In this document: positions 1 through 8,309 of the stretch, piece by piece
Position numbering within the stretch: position 1 is the stretch's first letter
Layout of the letters: each line of letters starts with the position of its first letter
Origin: Pseudomonas entomophila
Lineage (GTDB): Bacteria; Pseudomonadota; Gammaproteobacteria; Pseudomonadales; Pseudomonadaceae
Direction of reading: 5' to 3'
NCBI RefSeq assembly: GCF_029478665.1
Contig: NZ_JARPQB010000048.1
Location: 1 to 42,741 of the forward strand
Length of the DNA stretch: 42,741 nucleotides
Program-made: the position numbers and the translations under genes
Notes under the pieces: generated by a model
The model's input: the letters and a program-made list of their open reading frames with translations, nothing else
What the model was told of the DNA's origin: nothing
Databases searched by the model: none

Positions 1-59
1 CCATCCGTGAAGGCGGTCGTACCGTCGGCGCCGGCGTCGTAGCCAAAATCATCGAGTAA
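1..59 (+). CDS. tuf: Elongation factor Tu, C-terminal end (partial)
   Basis: Only the last 18 codons and the TAA are present, reading IREGGRTVGAGVVAKIIE, which is the conserved C-terminus of bacterial EF-Tu. EF-Tu is the GTPase that brings aminoacyl-tRNA to the ribosome. The gene starts left of the window. A tuf copy just before rpsJ is the normal proteobacterial str-S10 arrangement. A strong terminator follows 19 bases later, so tuf transcription is largely separated from the S10 operon. Confidence 0.95.
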   Translation, partial: IREGGRTVGAGVVAKIIE

Positions 60-77
60 TCACTCGACCGATTGAAA

Positions 78-105
78 AAGCCCCCGCTCAGCGGGGGCTT
101 TTTTT
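78..105 (+). terminator. Rho-independent terminator after tuf
   Basis: A perfect 10-bp stem (78-87 AAGCCCCCGC with 91-100) has a 3-base loop TCA and runs directly into a T tract. It ends transcription from the tuf side just before the S10 promoter. Confidence 0.95.
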
Positions 106-111
106 ATTGGG

Positions 112-140
112 TTGACACTAAATTGGGGCGTCTATAGAAT
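112..140 (+). promoter_or_regulatory. Sigma70-type promoter of the S10 operon
   Basis: A consensus -35 TTGACA (112-117) is separated by exactly 17 bp from TAGAAT (135-140). It sits between the tuf terminator and rpsJ. Initiation is expected near 147, giving a leader of only about 54 bases before the rpsJ ATG at 201. Confidence 0.85.
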
Positions 141-200
141 CACGCCTCCTTTTAGCGGGCGTAGTGCGTCCGTTGGGAACAGCCTGGAGTCTGAAATCCA

Positions 201-512
201 ATGCAAAATCAGCAAATCCGTATCAGGTTGAAGGCTTTCGACCATCGCCTGATCGACCAATCCACCCAGGAAATCGTGGAAACCGCGAAACGTACTGGTG
301 CACAAGTGCGTGGTCCAATTCCACTGCCTACCCGCAAAGAGCGTTTCACCGTTCTGGTCTCCCCGCACGTCAACAAAGACGCGCGTGACCAGTACGAGAT
401 TCGCACTCATAAGCGTGTTCTGGACATCGTCCAGCCAACGGATAAAACCGTTGACGCGCTGATGAAGCTTGATCTGGCGGCCGGCGTGGAAGTACAGATC
501 AGCCTCGGCTAA
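201..512 (+). CDS. rpsJ: 30S ribosomal protein S10
   Basis: This 103-residue protein starts [20 protein letters not shown] and matches S10 over its full length. S10 is a head protein of the 30S subunit, and as NusE it also joins NusB in antitermination complexes. It is the first gene of the S10 operon. A GGAG (186-189) lies about 11 bases before the ATG, a slightly long spacing. An 80-bp gap separates it from rplC, the largest gap in this segment. Confidence 0.98.
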
Positions 513-592
513 GACTTCGGTCTGGTCGTGTAACGCTCTGAAATGGGCGGCCATAGCGGGTGAAAGCCCCGTACACTCATGAGGTTTACAAC

Positions 593-1228
593 ATGACTAT
601 TGGTGTAGTCGGTCGAAAAGCGGGTATGACCCGTATTTTCACCGAAGAAGGTGTCTCCATTCCGGTCACGGTCATCGAGATCGAGCCGAATCGTGTCACC
701 CAGTTCAAAACCGAAGAAACTGATGGCTACCGTGCAGTGCAAGTCACTGTCGGCGAGCGTCGTGCTTCGCGCGTGACTGCCGCTCAGGCAGGCCACTTTG
801 CCAAGGCCAACGTTGCCGCTGGTCGCGGTGTCTGGGAGTTCCGTCTTGAAGAAGGCGATTTCCAGGCTGGCGATCTGATCAAAGCTGAACTCTTCACTGC
901 AGGCCAGCTGGTAGACGTAACCGGTCAGTCGAAAGGTAAAGGCTTCGCCGGTACCATCAAGCGTTGGAACTTCCGTGGTCAGGACAACACCCACGGTAAC
1001 TCCGTATCGCACCGTGTCCCTGGCTCCATCGGCCAGTGCCAGACTCCTGGTCGTGTATTCAAGGGCAAGAAAATGTCCGGTCACATGGGCGCCGAGCGCG
1101 TGACTGTTCAGTCCCTGGAAGTAGTACGCGTAGACGCTGAACGCAACCTGCTGCTGATCAAGGGTGCCGTCCCAGGCGCTACTGGCGGCGACGTGGTCGT
1201 GCGTCCGGCTGTCAAGGCTCGCGGTTAA
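593..1228 (+). CDS. rplC: 50S ribosomal protein L3
   Basis: L3 (211 residues) begins MTIGVVGRKAGMTRIF. An in-frame ATG at 560 would add 11 residues (MKAPYTHEVYN) without family support; the ATG at 593 follows a GAGG at 581-584 and gives the usual L3 N-terminus. L3 is an early-binding 23S rRNA protein whose central extension (KGKGFAGTIKRWNFRGQDNTHGNSVSHR) reaches towards the peptidyl transferase centre. It contains the Gln in the GSIGQCQTPGRVFKGKKMSGHMG stretch that PrmB-type enzymes methylate in E. coli L3. Confidence 0.97.
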   Translation: MTIGVVGRKAGMTRIFTEEGVSIPVTVIEIEPNRVTQFKTEETDGYRAVQVTVGERRASRVTAAQAGHFAKANVAAGRGVWEFRLEEGDFQAGDLIKAELFTAGQLVDVTGQSKGKGFAGTIKRWNFRGQDNTHGNSVSHRVPGSIGQCQTPGRVFKGKKMSGHMGAERVTVQSLEVVRVDAERNLLLIKGAVPGATGGDVVVRPAVKARG

Positions 1229-1240
1229 GGGGAAACTGAC

Positions 1241-1843
1241 ATGCAACTTAATGTAAATGACGCTCAGGCGATCGAAGTTTCCGAACTGACCTTCGGTGGC
1301 GAATTCAACGAGACGCTGGTACACCAAGCAGTCGTGGCCTACATGGCCGGCGGCCGTCAGGGCACCAAGCAGCAGAAGACCCGTTCTGACGTAGCCGGTG
1401 GCGGTAAGCGCCCATGGCGTCAGAAAGGTACTGGCCGCGCTCGTGCCGGTACTACCCGTGGTCCGATCTGGCGTGGCGGTGGTGTAACCTTCGCAGCTCG
1501 TCCTCAAGATCACTCGCAGAAGCTCAACAAGAAGATGTACCGCGCAGCCCTGCGCTCCATCCTCGCCGAGCTGGTGCGTAGCGACCGTCTGGTCGTGGTT
1601 CAGGACTTCGCTGTTGAAGCGCCGAAAACCAAGGATCTGCTGAACAAGCTGAACGGCATGGGTCTGAACGACGTTCTGATCGTTTCCGACGCTGTTGATC
1701 AGAACCTGTACCTGGCTGCTCGCAACCTGCCGCACGTCGACGTACGTGACGTTCAAGGTTCCGACCCGGTCAGTCTGATCGCATACGAGAAAGTGTTGAT
1801 CACTGTCTCGGCCGTGAAGAAATTCGAGGAGCTGCTGGGATGA
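1241..1843 (+). CDS. rplD: 50S ribosomal protein L4
   Basis: The protein has 200 residues, the usual L4 length. The basic loop around residues 45-85 (TRSDVAGGGKRPWRQKGTGRARAG, then GPIWRGGGVTF) is the L4 extension that lines the exit tunnel. L4 in E. coli also represses the S10 operon and inhibits RNase E. The gene follows rplC by 12 bases and overlaps rplW by 4 bases (ATGA), so the two are probably translationally coupled. Confidence 0.98.
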   Translation: MQLNVNDAQAIEVSELTFGGEFNETLVHQAVVAYMAGGRQGTKQQKTRSDVAGGGKRPWRQKGTGRARAGTTRGPIWRGGGVTFAARPQDHSQKLNKKMYRAALRSILAELVRSDRLVVVQDFAVEAPKTKDLLNKLNGMGLNDVLIVSDAVDQNLYLAARNLPHVDVRDVQGSDPVSLIAYEKVLITVSAVKKFEELLG

Positions 1844-2139
1844 ACCAGGAACGCGTATTCAAAGTCCTCCTTGGCCCGCACGTTTCCGAGAAGGCTACCG
1901 TTCTGGCTGAGAAAAAAGGCCAGTTCGTATTCAAGGTTGCTACCGATGCAACCAAGCTGGAAATCAAGAAAGCTGTCGAAGGCCTGTTCAACGTAAAAGT
2001 TGAAAACGTGTCGACTGTTAACGTTCTGGGTAAAACCAAGCGTACCGCACGTGGTCTGGGCAAGCGTAATGACTGGAAGAAGGCGATCGTCTCCCTTCAG
2101 CCAGGCCAAGATCTCGATTTCAGCAGCAGTGCTGAGTAA
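1840..2139 (+). CDS. rplW: 50S ribosomal protein L23
   Basis: This 99-residue L23 ([25 protein letters not shown]) lies at the peptide tunnel exit and is the docking point for signal recognition particle and trigger factor. Its start overlaps the rplD stop by 4 bases. The length and the LxxPHxSEKA N-terminal motif are typical. Confidence 0.97.
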
Positions 2140-2153
2140 GGAAGGGGTGCATC

Positions 2154-2978
2154 ATGGCAATCGTTAAATGCAAACCGACTTCCCCTGGCCGCCGTTTTGT
2201 GGTCAAGGTGGTCAACAAGGAGCTGCACAAAGGCGCTCCTCACGCACCGCTGATCGAGAAAAAATCGAAGTCTGGTGGTCGTAACAACAATGGCCGCATC
2301 ACCACTCGTCACGTTGGTGGTGGTCATAAGCAGCATTACCGTCTGGTTGACTTCCGTCGCAACGACAAAGATGGCATCCCAGCCACTGTCGAGCGTATCG
2401 AATACGACCCGAACCGTACTGCTCACATCGCCCTGCTGTGCTACGCAGACGGTGAGCGTCGCTACATCATCGCCCCTAAAGGCGTGAGCGCTGGCGACCA
2501 GCTGATCGCAGGCGCACTGGCCCCAATCAAGGCCGGTAACTCCCTGCAACTGCGCAACATCCCAGTAGGTAGCACCATTCACGGCATCGAACTGAAGCCG
2601 GGTAAAGGTGCTCAGATCGCTCGTTCCGCTGGTGCTTCCGCTCAGCTGATCGCGCGTGAAGGCGTCTACGTGACTCTGCGTCTTCGCTCTGGCGAAATGC
2701 GTAAAGTACTGGCTGAGTGCCGTGCGACCCTGGGCGAAGTCTCGAACTCCGAGCACAGCCTGCGTTCGCTGGGTAAAGCAGGTGCCAAACGCTGGCGCGG
2801 CGTTCGCCCAACCGTTCGTGGTGTTGCCATGAACCCGGTTGACCACCCGCATGGTGGTGGTGAAGGTCGTACCTCCGGTGGTCGTCATCCGGTATCGCCA
2901 TGGGGCTTCCCAACCAAGGGTGCTAAAACCCGCGGTAATAAGCGTACCGACAATATGATCGTCCGTCGTCGCAAGTAA
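2154..2978 (+). CDS. rplB: 50S ribosomal protein L2
   Basis: L2 (274 residues) is one of the most conserved 50S proteins and is needed for subunit association and peptidyl transfer. The C-terminal motif [25 protein letters not shown] is present with its universally conserved His residues. The ATG follows a GGAAGGGG ribosome binding site (2140-2147). The gene is embedded in the canonical S10 order. Confidence 0.98.
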
Positions 2979-2994
2979 CTAGAGGGATACGACA

Positions 2995-3270
2995 GTGCCA
3001 CGTTCTCTGAAAAAAGGTCCTTTTATCGATCTTCACCTGTTGAAGAAGGTCGAAGTGGCGGTGGAGAAGAACGATCGCAAGCCAGTTAAAACCTGGTCGC
3101 GCCGTTCGATGATCCTGCCACAAATGGTCGGTCTGACCATCGCGGTACACAACGGTCGCCAACACGTCCCAGTTCTCGTGAACGAAGACATGGTCGGCCA
3201 CAAACTGGGCGAGTTCGCCGGTACCCGCACCTACCGCGGGCACGTGGCTGACAAGAAAGCCAAGCGTTAA
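2995..3270 (+). CDS. rpsS: 30S ribosomal protein S19
   Basis: The 91-residue S19 sequence is [18 protein letters not shown]...[14 protein letters not shown]. It begins with GTG at 2995, following GAGGGA (2982-2987); no ATG gives the conserved N-terminus, so the GTG start is secure. S19 forms a complex with S13 in the 30S head and contacts A-site tRNA. Confidence 0.97.
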
Positions 3271-3281
3271 GGGGTAAGGAA

Positions 3282-3614
3282 ATGGAAGTAGCCGCTAAGT
3301 TGTCGGGCGCTCGCATCTCCGCCCAGAAAGCCCGCTTGGTCGCCGACCAGATCCGCGGGAAGAAGGTGGGCGAAGCGCTCAACCTGTTGGCCTTCAGCAG
3401 CAAAAAAGCCGCTGAAATCATGAAGAAAGTCCTCGAGTCGGCCGTTGCCAACGCCGAACACAACGAAGGCGCAGACGTTGATGACCTGAAGGTCTCCACC
3501 GTCTTCGTCAACGAAGGGCGTTCGCTGAAGCGCATCATGCCGCGTGCTAAAGGCCGCGCTGATCGCATCGTCAAGCGGTCTTGCCATATCACTGTCAAGG
3601 TTGCGGACAAGTAA
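3282..3614 (+). CDS. rplV: 50S ribosomal protein L22
   Basis: The protein has 110 residues. L22 spans the exit tunnel with a long beta-hairpin, here around residues 80-100 ([21 protein letters not shown]), the region where macrolide resistance changes occur in other bacteria. The hairpin looks intact. It starts 11 bases after rpsS behind AAGG. Confidence 0.97.
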
Positions 3615-3627
3615 CGGAGTCGATCAG

Positions 3628-4314
3628 ATGGGTCAGAAAGTACATCCCACTGGCATTCGCCTGGGAATCGTCAAGGAGCACACCTCCGTCTGGTACGCAG
3701 ACGGCGCGACTTACGCAGATTACCTGTTGAAGGATCTGCAAACGCGTGAGTACCTCCAAGACAAACTAAAAAGCGCGTCCGTAAGCCGTATCGATATTCA
3801 TCGTCCGGCTCAAACTGCACGCATCACCATCCACACCGCTCGTCCCGGTATCGTTATCGGTAAGAAAGGTGAAGATGTTGAGAAACTGCGTCAGGACCTG
3901 ACCAAGCAGATGGGTGTGCCTGTGCACATCAACATCGAAGAGATCCGCAAGCCGGAACTCGACGCCATGCTGGTTGCTCAGAGCGTTGCCCAGCAGCTGG
4001 AGCGCCGCGTTATGTTCCGTCGCGCCATGAAGCGCGCCGTACAAAACGCCATGCGTATTGGTGCCAAGGGCATCAAGATCCAGGTGAGCGGTCGTCTCGG
4101 CGGTGCCGAGATCGCACGTACCGAGTGGTATCGCGAAGGTCGTGTGCCTCTGCACACCCTGCGTGCCGATATCGACTACAACACCTACGAAGCTCACACC
4201 ACCTACGGTGTGATCGGTGTGAAGGTTTGGATCTTCAAAGGCGAAGTGATTGGTGGTCGCCAGGAAGAGCTGAAGCCTCAAGCACCAGCGCCTCGTAAAA
4301 AAGCTGCTAAGTAA
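3628..4314 (+). CDS. rpsC: 30S ribosomal protein S3
   Basis: S3 has 228 residues starting MGQKVHPTGIRLGIVKEHTSVWYAD. The frame is open back to 3544 inside rplV, but the conserved start is the ATG at 3628, preceded by GGAG at 3616-3619. It has a KH domain with the GxxG loop (RPGIVIGKKGEDVEKLR) and a C-terminal S3 domain (SGRLGGAEIARTEWYREGRVPLHTLRADIDY). S3 lies at the mRNA entry channel and contributes to helicase activity. Confidence 0.97.
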   Translation: MGQKVHPTGIRLGIVKEHTSVWYADGATYADYLLKDLQTREYLQDKLKSASVSRIDIHRPAQTARITIHTARPGIVIGKKGEDVEKLRQDLTKQMGVPVHINIEEIRKPELDAMLVAQSVAQQLERRVMFRRAMKRAVQNAMRIGAKGIKIQVSGRLGGAEIARTEWYREGRVPLHTLRADIDYNTYEAHTTYGVIGVKVWIFKGEVIGGRQEELKPQAPAPRKKAAK

Positions 4315-4326
4315 GGGGTACGCCAA

Positions 4327-4740
4327 ATGTTGCAACCAAAGCGTACAAAATTCCGCAAGCAGATGACCGGCCACAACCGTGGTCTGGCACTGCGCGGTAG
4401 CAAGGTCAGCTTCGGCGAGTTCGCTCTGAAAGCTGTCGCTCGCGGTCGTCTCACCGCTCGCCAGATCGAGTCGGCACGTCGTGCCCTGACCCGTCACGTA
4501 AAACGTGGCGGCAAGATCTGGATCCGTGTATTCCCGGACAAGCCGGTTACCAAGAAGCCTCTCGAAGTGCGGATGGGTAAAGGTAAGGGTTCCGTGGAGT
4601 ACTGGGTTGCCCAGATCCAGCCAGGCAAAGTCCTGTACGAGATCGAGGGTGTTTCTGAAGAGCTGGCGCGCGAAGCTTTCGCCCTGGCTGCTGCAAAGCT
4701 GCCTCTCGCCACCTCCTTTGTTAAGCGGACGGTGATGTGA
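4327..4740 (+). CDS. rplP: 50S ribosomal protein L16
   Basis: L16 (137 residues) organises the A-site region of the 50S subunit. The conserved block [32 protein letters not shown] is present. It includes Arg82, equivalent to the E. coli Arg81 that the YcfD/RoxA oxygenase hydroxylates. The stop TGA shares its last base with the ATG of rpmC. Confidence 0.98.
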
Positions 4741-4931
4741 TGAAAGCGAATGAACTTCGTGAAAAATCGGCACAGCAACTGAATGAGCAACTGCTCGGCT
4801 TGCTGCGCGACCAGTTCAATCTGCGCATGCAGAAAGCAACTGGCCAGTTGGGGCAGTCGCACCTGCTCTCGCAAGTTAAGCGTGACATCGCTCGCGTGAA
4901 AACTGTGCTCAACCAGCAGGCAGGTAAGTGA
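4740..4931 (+). CDS. rpmC: 50S ribosomal protein L29
   Basis: L29 has 63 residues ([31 protein letters not shown]), a small two-helix protein near the tunnel exit beside L23. The sequence GTGATG at 4737-4742 offers two adjacent starts. The ATG at 4740, which overlaps the rplP stop by one base, gives the family N-terminus; a GTG start would add one Met. Confidence 0.96.
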
Positions 4932-4933
4932 TC

Positions 4934-5200
4934 ATGGCTGAAGCTGAAAAAACCGTCCGTACGCTGACTGGCCGTGTCGTCAGCGACAAAATGGACAAGA
5001 CCATCACCGTTCTGATCGAGCGTCGCGTCAAGCACCCGATCTACGGTAAATACGTTAAGCGTTCGACTAAGCTGCACGCGCACGACGAATCCAACCAGTG
5101 CAAGATCGGCGACAAGGTTTCCATTCGTGAAACCCGTCCGCTGGCCAAGACCAAGTCCTGGGCACTGGTTGAAGTCCTCGAACGCGCTGTTGAAGTCTAA
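4934..5200 (+). CDS. rpsQ: 30S ribosomal protein S17
   Basis: S17 (88 residues, MAEAEKTVRTLTGRVVSDKMDKTITVLIERRVKHPIYGKYVKR) is an OB-fold primary 16S rRNA binder. The start at 4934 lies two bases after the rpmC stop. A GTG at 4928 in the same frame would add only MI and has no support. Confidence 0.96.
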   Translation: MAEAEKTVRTLTGRVVSDKMDKTITVLIERRVKHPIYGKYVKRSTKLHAHDESNQCKIGDKVSIRETRPLAKTKSWALVEVLERAVEV

Positions 5201-5223
5201 GGGCTAGGGGTCGGAGAAATTTT

Positions 5224-5592
5224 ATGATTCAGACTCAATCCATGCTCGATGTGGCCGATAACAGCGGCGCTCGTCGCGTCATGTGCATCAAGGTGCTCGG
5301 CGGTTCCCACCGCCGTTACGCCGGCATCGGTGACATCATCAAGGTTACCGTCAAGGAAGCAATTCCGCGCGGTAAGGTCAAAAAAGGCCAAGTGATGACT
5401 GCTGTTGTCGTTCGTACCCGTCACGGTGTACGTCGCGCTGACGGTTCCATCATTCGTTTCGACGGCAACGCTGCTGTTCTGCTGAACACCAAGCAAGAGC
5501 CGATCGGCACTCGCATCTTCGGGCCAGTGACCCGTGAACTTCGTACCGAGAAGTTCATGAAGATCGTCTCGCTCGCCCCTGAAGTGCTCTAA
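5224..5592 (+). CDS. rplN: 50S ribosomal protein L14
   Basis: L14 (122 residues) starts [28 protein letters not shown], the conserved signature. It sits at the subunit interface and forms bridge B8; the silencing factor RsfS binds it. A GGAG (5213-5216) precedes the ATG. The gap to rpsQ is 23 bases. In E. coli this gene opens the spc operon, but I see no separate promoter here. Confidence 0.97.
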
Positions 5593-5603
5593 GGAGATCC
5601 GAC

Positions 5604-5918
5604 ATGCAAAAGATTCGTCGTGACGACGAGATCATCGTGATCGCCGGCAAAGACAAAGGTAAGCGCGGTAAGGTGCTGAAGGTTCTGGCTGATGATCGTC
5701 TGGTCATCGGTGGTGTGAACCTGGTCAAGCGTCATACCAAGCCTAACCCGATGGCGGGCGTCCAGGGCGGTATCGTCGAGAAAGAAGCGCCTCTGCACGC
5801 TTCCAACGTTGCCATCTTCAACGGTGAAACCAACAAGGCTGACCGCGTTGGTTTCAAAGTAGAAGACGGTAAGAAAATTCGTGTCTTCAAGTCGACCCAA
5901 AAAGCGGTTGATGCTTGA
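5604..5918 (+). CDS. rplX: 50S ribosomal protein L24
   Basis: L24 (104 residues) is an assembly-initiating 50S protein with an N-terminal KOW motif ([22 protein letters not shown]). It lies 11 bases after rplN behind AAGGAGATCC. Length and sequence are typical. Confidence 0.97.
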
Positions 5919-5938
5919 ACACTGCTAGGTAGAAGACC

Positions 5939-6478
5939 ATGGCACGACTGAAAGAGATTTACCGGAACGAAATCGCTCCTAAGCTTAAGGAAGAACTTAA
6001 GCTGTCGAACGTGATGGAAGTTCCGCGCGTTACCAAAATCACCCTGAACATGGGTCTGGGCGAAGCGATCGGCGACAAGAAAGTCATCGAGCACGCTGTT
6101 GCCGACCTGGAAAAGATCACCGGTCAAAAGCCGGTCGTGACTTTCGCTCGTAAATCCATCGCGGGCTTCAAAGTCCGTGAGGGTTGGCCGATCGGCGTCA
6201 AGGTGACCCTGCGTAGCGACAAGATGTACGAGTTCCTGGACCGCCTGCTGGCGATCTCCCTGCCTCGGGTTCGCGACTTCCGCGGCCTGAATGCCAAGTC
6301 CTTCGATGGCCGTGGCAACTACAGCATGGGCGTGAAAGAGCAGATCATCTTCCCGGAAATCGACTACGACAAGATCGATGCTCTGCGCGGTTTGGACATC
6401 ACCCTGACCACCACTGCTCGTTCGGACGACGAAGGCCGCGCTCTGCTGCGTGCATTCAAGTTCCCGTTCCGCAACTGA
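5939..6478 (+). CDS. rplE: 50S ribosomal protein L5
   Basis: L5 (179 residues) binds 5S rRNA and contacts the P-site tRNA. It shows the conserved [50 protein letters not shown] block. In E. coli the S8 repressor binds spc mRNA near the rplE start. I could not recognise that structure in the 20-base rplX-rplE gap here. Confidence 0.97.
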
Positions 6479-6491
6479 TTGGAGTAGGAAA

Positions 6492-6797
6492 ATGGCCAAG
6501 AAGAGCATGAAAAACCGCGAGCTGAAGCGTCAGCTCACGGTAGCCAAGTTCGCTAAAAAGCGCGCTGAGCTGAAAGCGACCATCGTCAACCTGAACGCCT
6601 CTCCAGAAGAGCGTTTCGCTGCCGTTGTCGCCCTGCAGAAGCAACCACGTGACGCCAGCGCCTCGCGCCTGCGTAACCGTTGCCGCCTGACCGGTCGTCC
6701 GCACGGCGTGTACCGCAAGTTCGGCCTCGGCCGTAACAAGCTGCGCGAAGCCGCCATGCGTGGTGACGTGCCAGGTCTGGTCAAGGCCAGCTGGTAA
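6492..6797 (+). CDS. rpsN: 30S ribosomal protein S14 (zinc-free form)
   Basis: S14 has 101 residues starting [24 protein letters not shown]. The frame is open from 6450, inside rplE, but the ATG at 6492 after GGAGTAGG matches the family. It is the long C-minus form without paired CxxC zinc ligands; only one Cys lies in the [25 protein letters not shown] motif. S14 is a late-assembling head protein. A 209-base gap containing a hairpin and a new promoter follows it. Confidence 0.97.
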
Positions 6798-6858
6798 TTC
6801 AGTTGGCGTGACCGCCGGCGGAAGGGGAGTGATCTTCCGACCGCCGGTGACCTCGCAA

Positions 6859-6889
6859 CGAAACAAGCCCCTATATGGGGCTTGTTTCG
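6859..6889 (+). terminator. Strong hairpin between rpsN and rpsH (likely partial terminator)
   Basis: A perfect 13-bp stem (6859-6871 with 6877-6889) has a TATAT loop and only a short T-rich tail (TTTCTG). It probably attenuates or processes the S10-spc transcript. Its 3' arm carries the -35 of the next promoter. Confidence 0.6.
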
Positions 6890-6910
6890 TTTCTGCCTTG
6901 TGTCTAGAAT
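6882..6910 (+). promoter_or_regulatory. Candidate sigma70 promoter for rpsH and the following genes
   Basis: TTGTTT (6882-6887), 17 bp spacer, TAGAAT (6905-6910). The -10 hexamer is identical to that of the rpsJ promoter. The -35 lies inside the 3' arm of the preceding hairpin. Confidence 0.55.
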
Positions 6911-6918
6911 GACCGGCT

Positions 6919-6956
6919 CACCCGAGCCTGGGTTTTTTGCCCTGCGCGCTCGGGTG
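6919..6956 (+). promoter_or_regulatory. Leader hairpin upstream of rpsH
   Basis: CACCCGAGC (6919-6927) pairs with GCTCGGGTG (6948-6956) in a 9-bp stem. The 20-base loop has a small inner GGG/CCC pairing around a run of six T. It would lie at the extreme 5' end of a transcript from the candidate promoter at 6882-6910. A regulatory role (for example autogenous control by S8) is only a guess. Confidence 0.5.
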
Positions 6957-7006
6957 GTTGTGATAGCCGCAAGGCTAATAATTCTTGTATCAGGAGCATC
7001 TAGCCC

Positions 7007-7399
7007 ATGAGTATGCAGGACCCGTTAGCGGACATGCTAACTCGCATCCGTAATGCCCAGATGGCTGAAAAGTCTGTCGTAAGCATGCCTTCCTCCACCC
7101 TGAAGGTCGCGGTTGCCAAAGTACTGAAAGACGAAGGTTACATCGCCGGCTACGAAGTCAGTGGCGAAGCCAAGCCTTCCCTGTCGATCGAACTGAAGTA
7201 TTTCGAAGGCCGTCCGGTCATCGAGGAACTGAAGCGTTCCAGCCGTCCTGGCCTGCGCCAGTACAAGGCCGTTACCGAGCTGCCGAAAGTACGTGGCGGC
7301 CTGGGCGTGTCTATCGTCTCCACCAACAAAGGTGTGATGACTGACCGCGCTGCGCGCGCTGCCGGTGTCGGCGGCGAAGTTCTGTGCACAGTGTTCTAA
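7007..7399 (+). CDS. rpsH: 30S ribosomal protein S8
   Basis: S8 (130 residues, MSMQDPLADMLTRIRNAQMAEK) is a primary 16S rRNA binder and the repressor of the spc operon in E. coli. The ATG at 7007 follows AGGAG (6992-6996); a second ATG at 7013 (MQDPLADM) is closer to the E. coli-type start. The C-terminal signature RAARAAGVGGEVLCTVF is present. It opens a new segment behind its own candidate promoter. Confidence 0.97.
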   Translation: MSMQDPLADMLTRIRNAQMAEKSVVSMPSSTLKVAVAKVLKDEGYIAGYEVSGEAKPSLSIELKYFEGRPVIEELKRSSRPGLRQYKAVTELPKVRGGLGVSIVSTNKGVMTDRAARAAGVGGEVLCTVF

Positions 7400-7411
7400 G
7401 GGGAGATAGGC

Positions 7412-7945
7412 ATGTCTCGCGTCGCTAAGAACCCCGTTAAGCTGCCAGCAGGCGTCGAAGTCAAATTCGCCGGCCAGCAGCTTTCGGTGAAGGGTGCCAA
7501 GGGCACTCTCGAACTGAACGTTCACTCGTCTGTTGAAGTTACCGAAGAGTCTGGTGAGCTGCGTTTCGTCGCTCGCAACGGTGACCAGCAAGCTCGCGCC
7601 ATGGCCGGTACTACCCGCGCCCTGGTGAACAACATGGTCCAAGGCGTAAGCCAAGGCTTCGAGCGCAAGCTCCAGCTGGTCGGTGTTGGTTACAAGGCAC
7701 AGGCTAAAGGCACCGTCCTGAACCTGGCTCTGGGCTTCTCGCACCCAGTGGATTACGAACTGCCAGCCGGTATCACCGCTGAAACCCCAAGCCAGACCGA
7801 CATCCTGATCAAGGGTATCGACAAGCAGCTGGTAGGTCAGGTGGCCGCTGAAGTCCGCGGTTTCCGTCCGCCAGAGCCTTACAAAGGCAAGGGTGTGCGT
7901 TACGCGGACGAAGTAGTCCGTCGTAAAGAAGCCAAGAAGAAGTAG
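7412..7945 (+). CDS. rplF: 50S ribosomal protein L6
   Basis: L6 (177 residues) has two tandem L6 folds and lies near the sarcin-ricin loop and factor binding site. The C-terminal signature IKGIDKQLVGQVAAEVRGFRPPEPYKGKGVRYADE is intact. It begins 12 bases after rpsH behind GGGGAGA. Confidence 0.98.
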   Translation: MSRVAKNPVKLPAGVEVKFAGQQLSVKGAKGTLELNVHSSVEVTEESGELRFVARNGDQQARAMAGTTRALVNNMVQGVSQGFERKLQLVGVGYKAQAKGTVLNLALGFSHPVDYELPAGITAETPSQTDILIKGIDKQLVGQVAAEVRGFRPPEPYKGKGVRYADEVVRRKEAKKK

Positions 7946-7955
7946 GGCCTAGCAA

Positions 7956-8306
7956 ATGACCGACAAAAAAGTTATCCGACTGCGTCGCGCTCGCAAAGCA
8001 CGCCTGAAAATGCACGAGCTCGAAGCCGTGCGTCTGTGCGTGTTCCGCTCCTCGCAGCACATCTATGCCCAGGTCATTTCGGCCGACGGCAGCAAGGTTC
8101 TGGCAAGTGCCTCGACCTTGGACAAAGAACTGCGTGATGGCGCCACTGGCAACATCGACGCGGCCACTAAGGTTGGCAAGCTGGTAGCTGAGCGCGCGAA
8201 AGCCGCCGGTGTATCTCAAGTTGCCTTTGACCGTTCCGGCTTCAAGTACCATGGCCGCGTCAAAGCGCTGGCTGATGCTGCTCGTGAAGGCGGGCTGGAG
8301 TTCTAA
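7956..8306 (+). CDS. rplR: 50S ribosomal protein L18
   Basis: L18 (116 residues) binds 5S rRNA together with L5 and L25. The conserved FRSSQHIYAQVI and FDRSGFKYHGRVKALADAAREGGLEF segments are present. There are three bases between its stop and rpsE, so the pair is probably translationally coupled. Confidence 0.97.
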   Translation: MTDKKVIRLRRARKARLKMHELEAVRLCVFRSSQHIYAQVISADGSKVLASASTLDKELRDGATGNIDAATKVGKLVAERAKAAGVSQVAFDRSGFKYHGRVKALADAAREGGLEF

Positions 8307-8309
8307 GTT

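Noticed and set aside
164..388. Small frames overlapping rpsJ and other ribosomal genes.
   Set aside because: They are out-of-frame shadows of highly conserved ribosomal protein genes.
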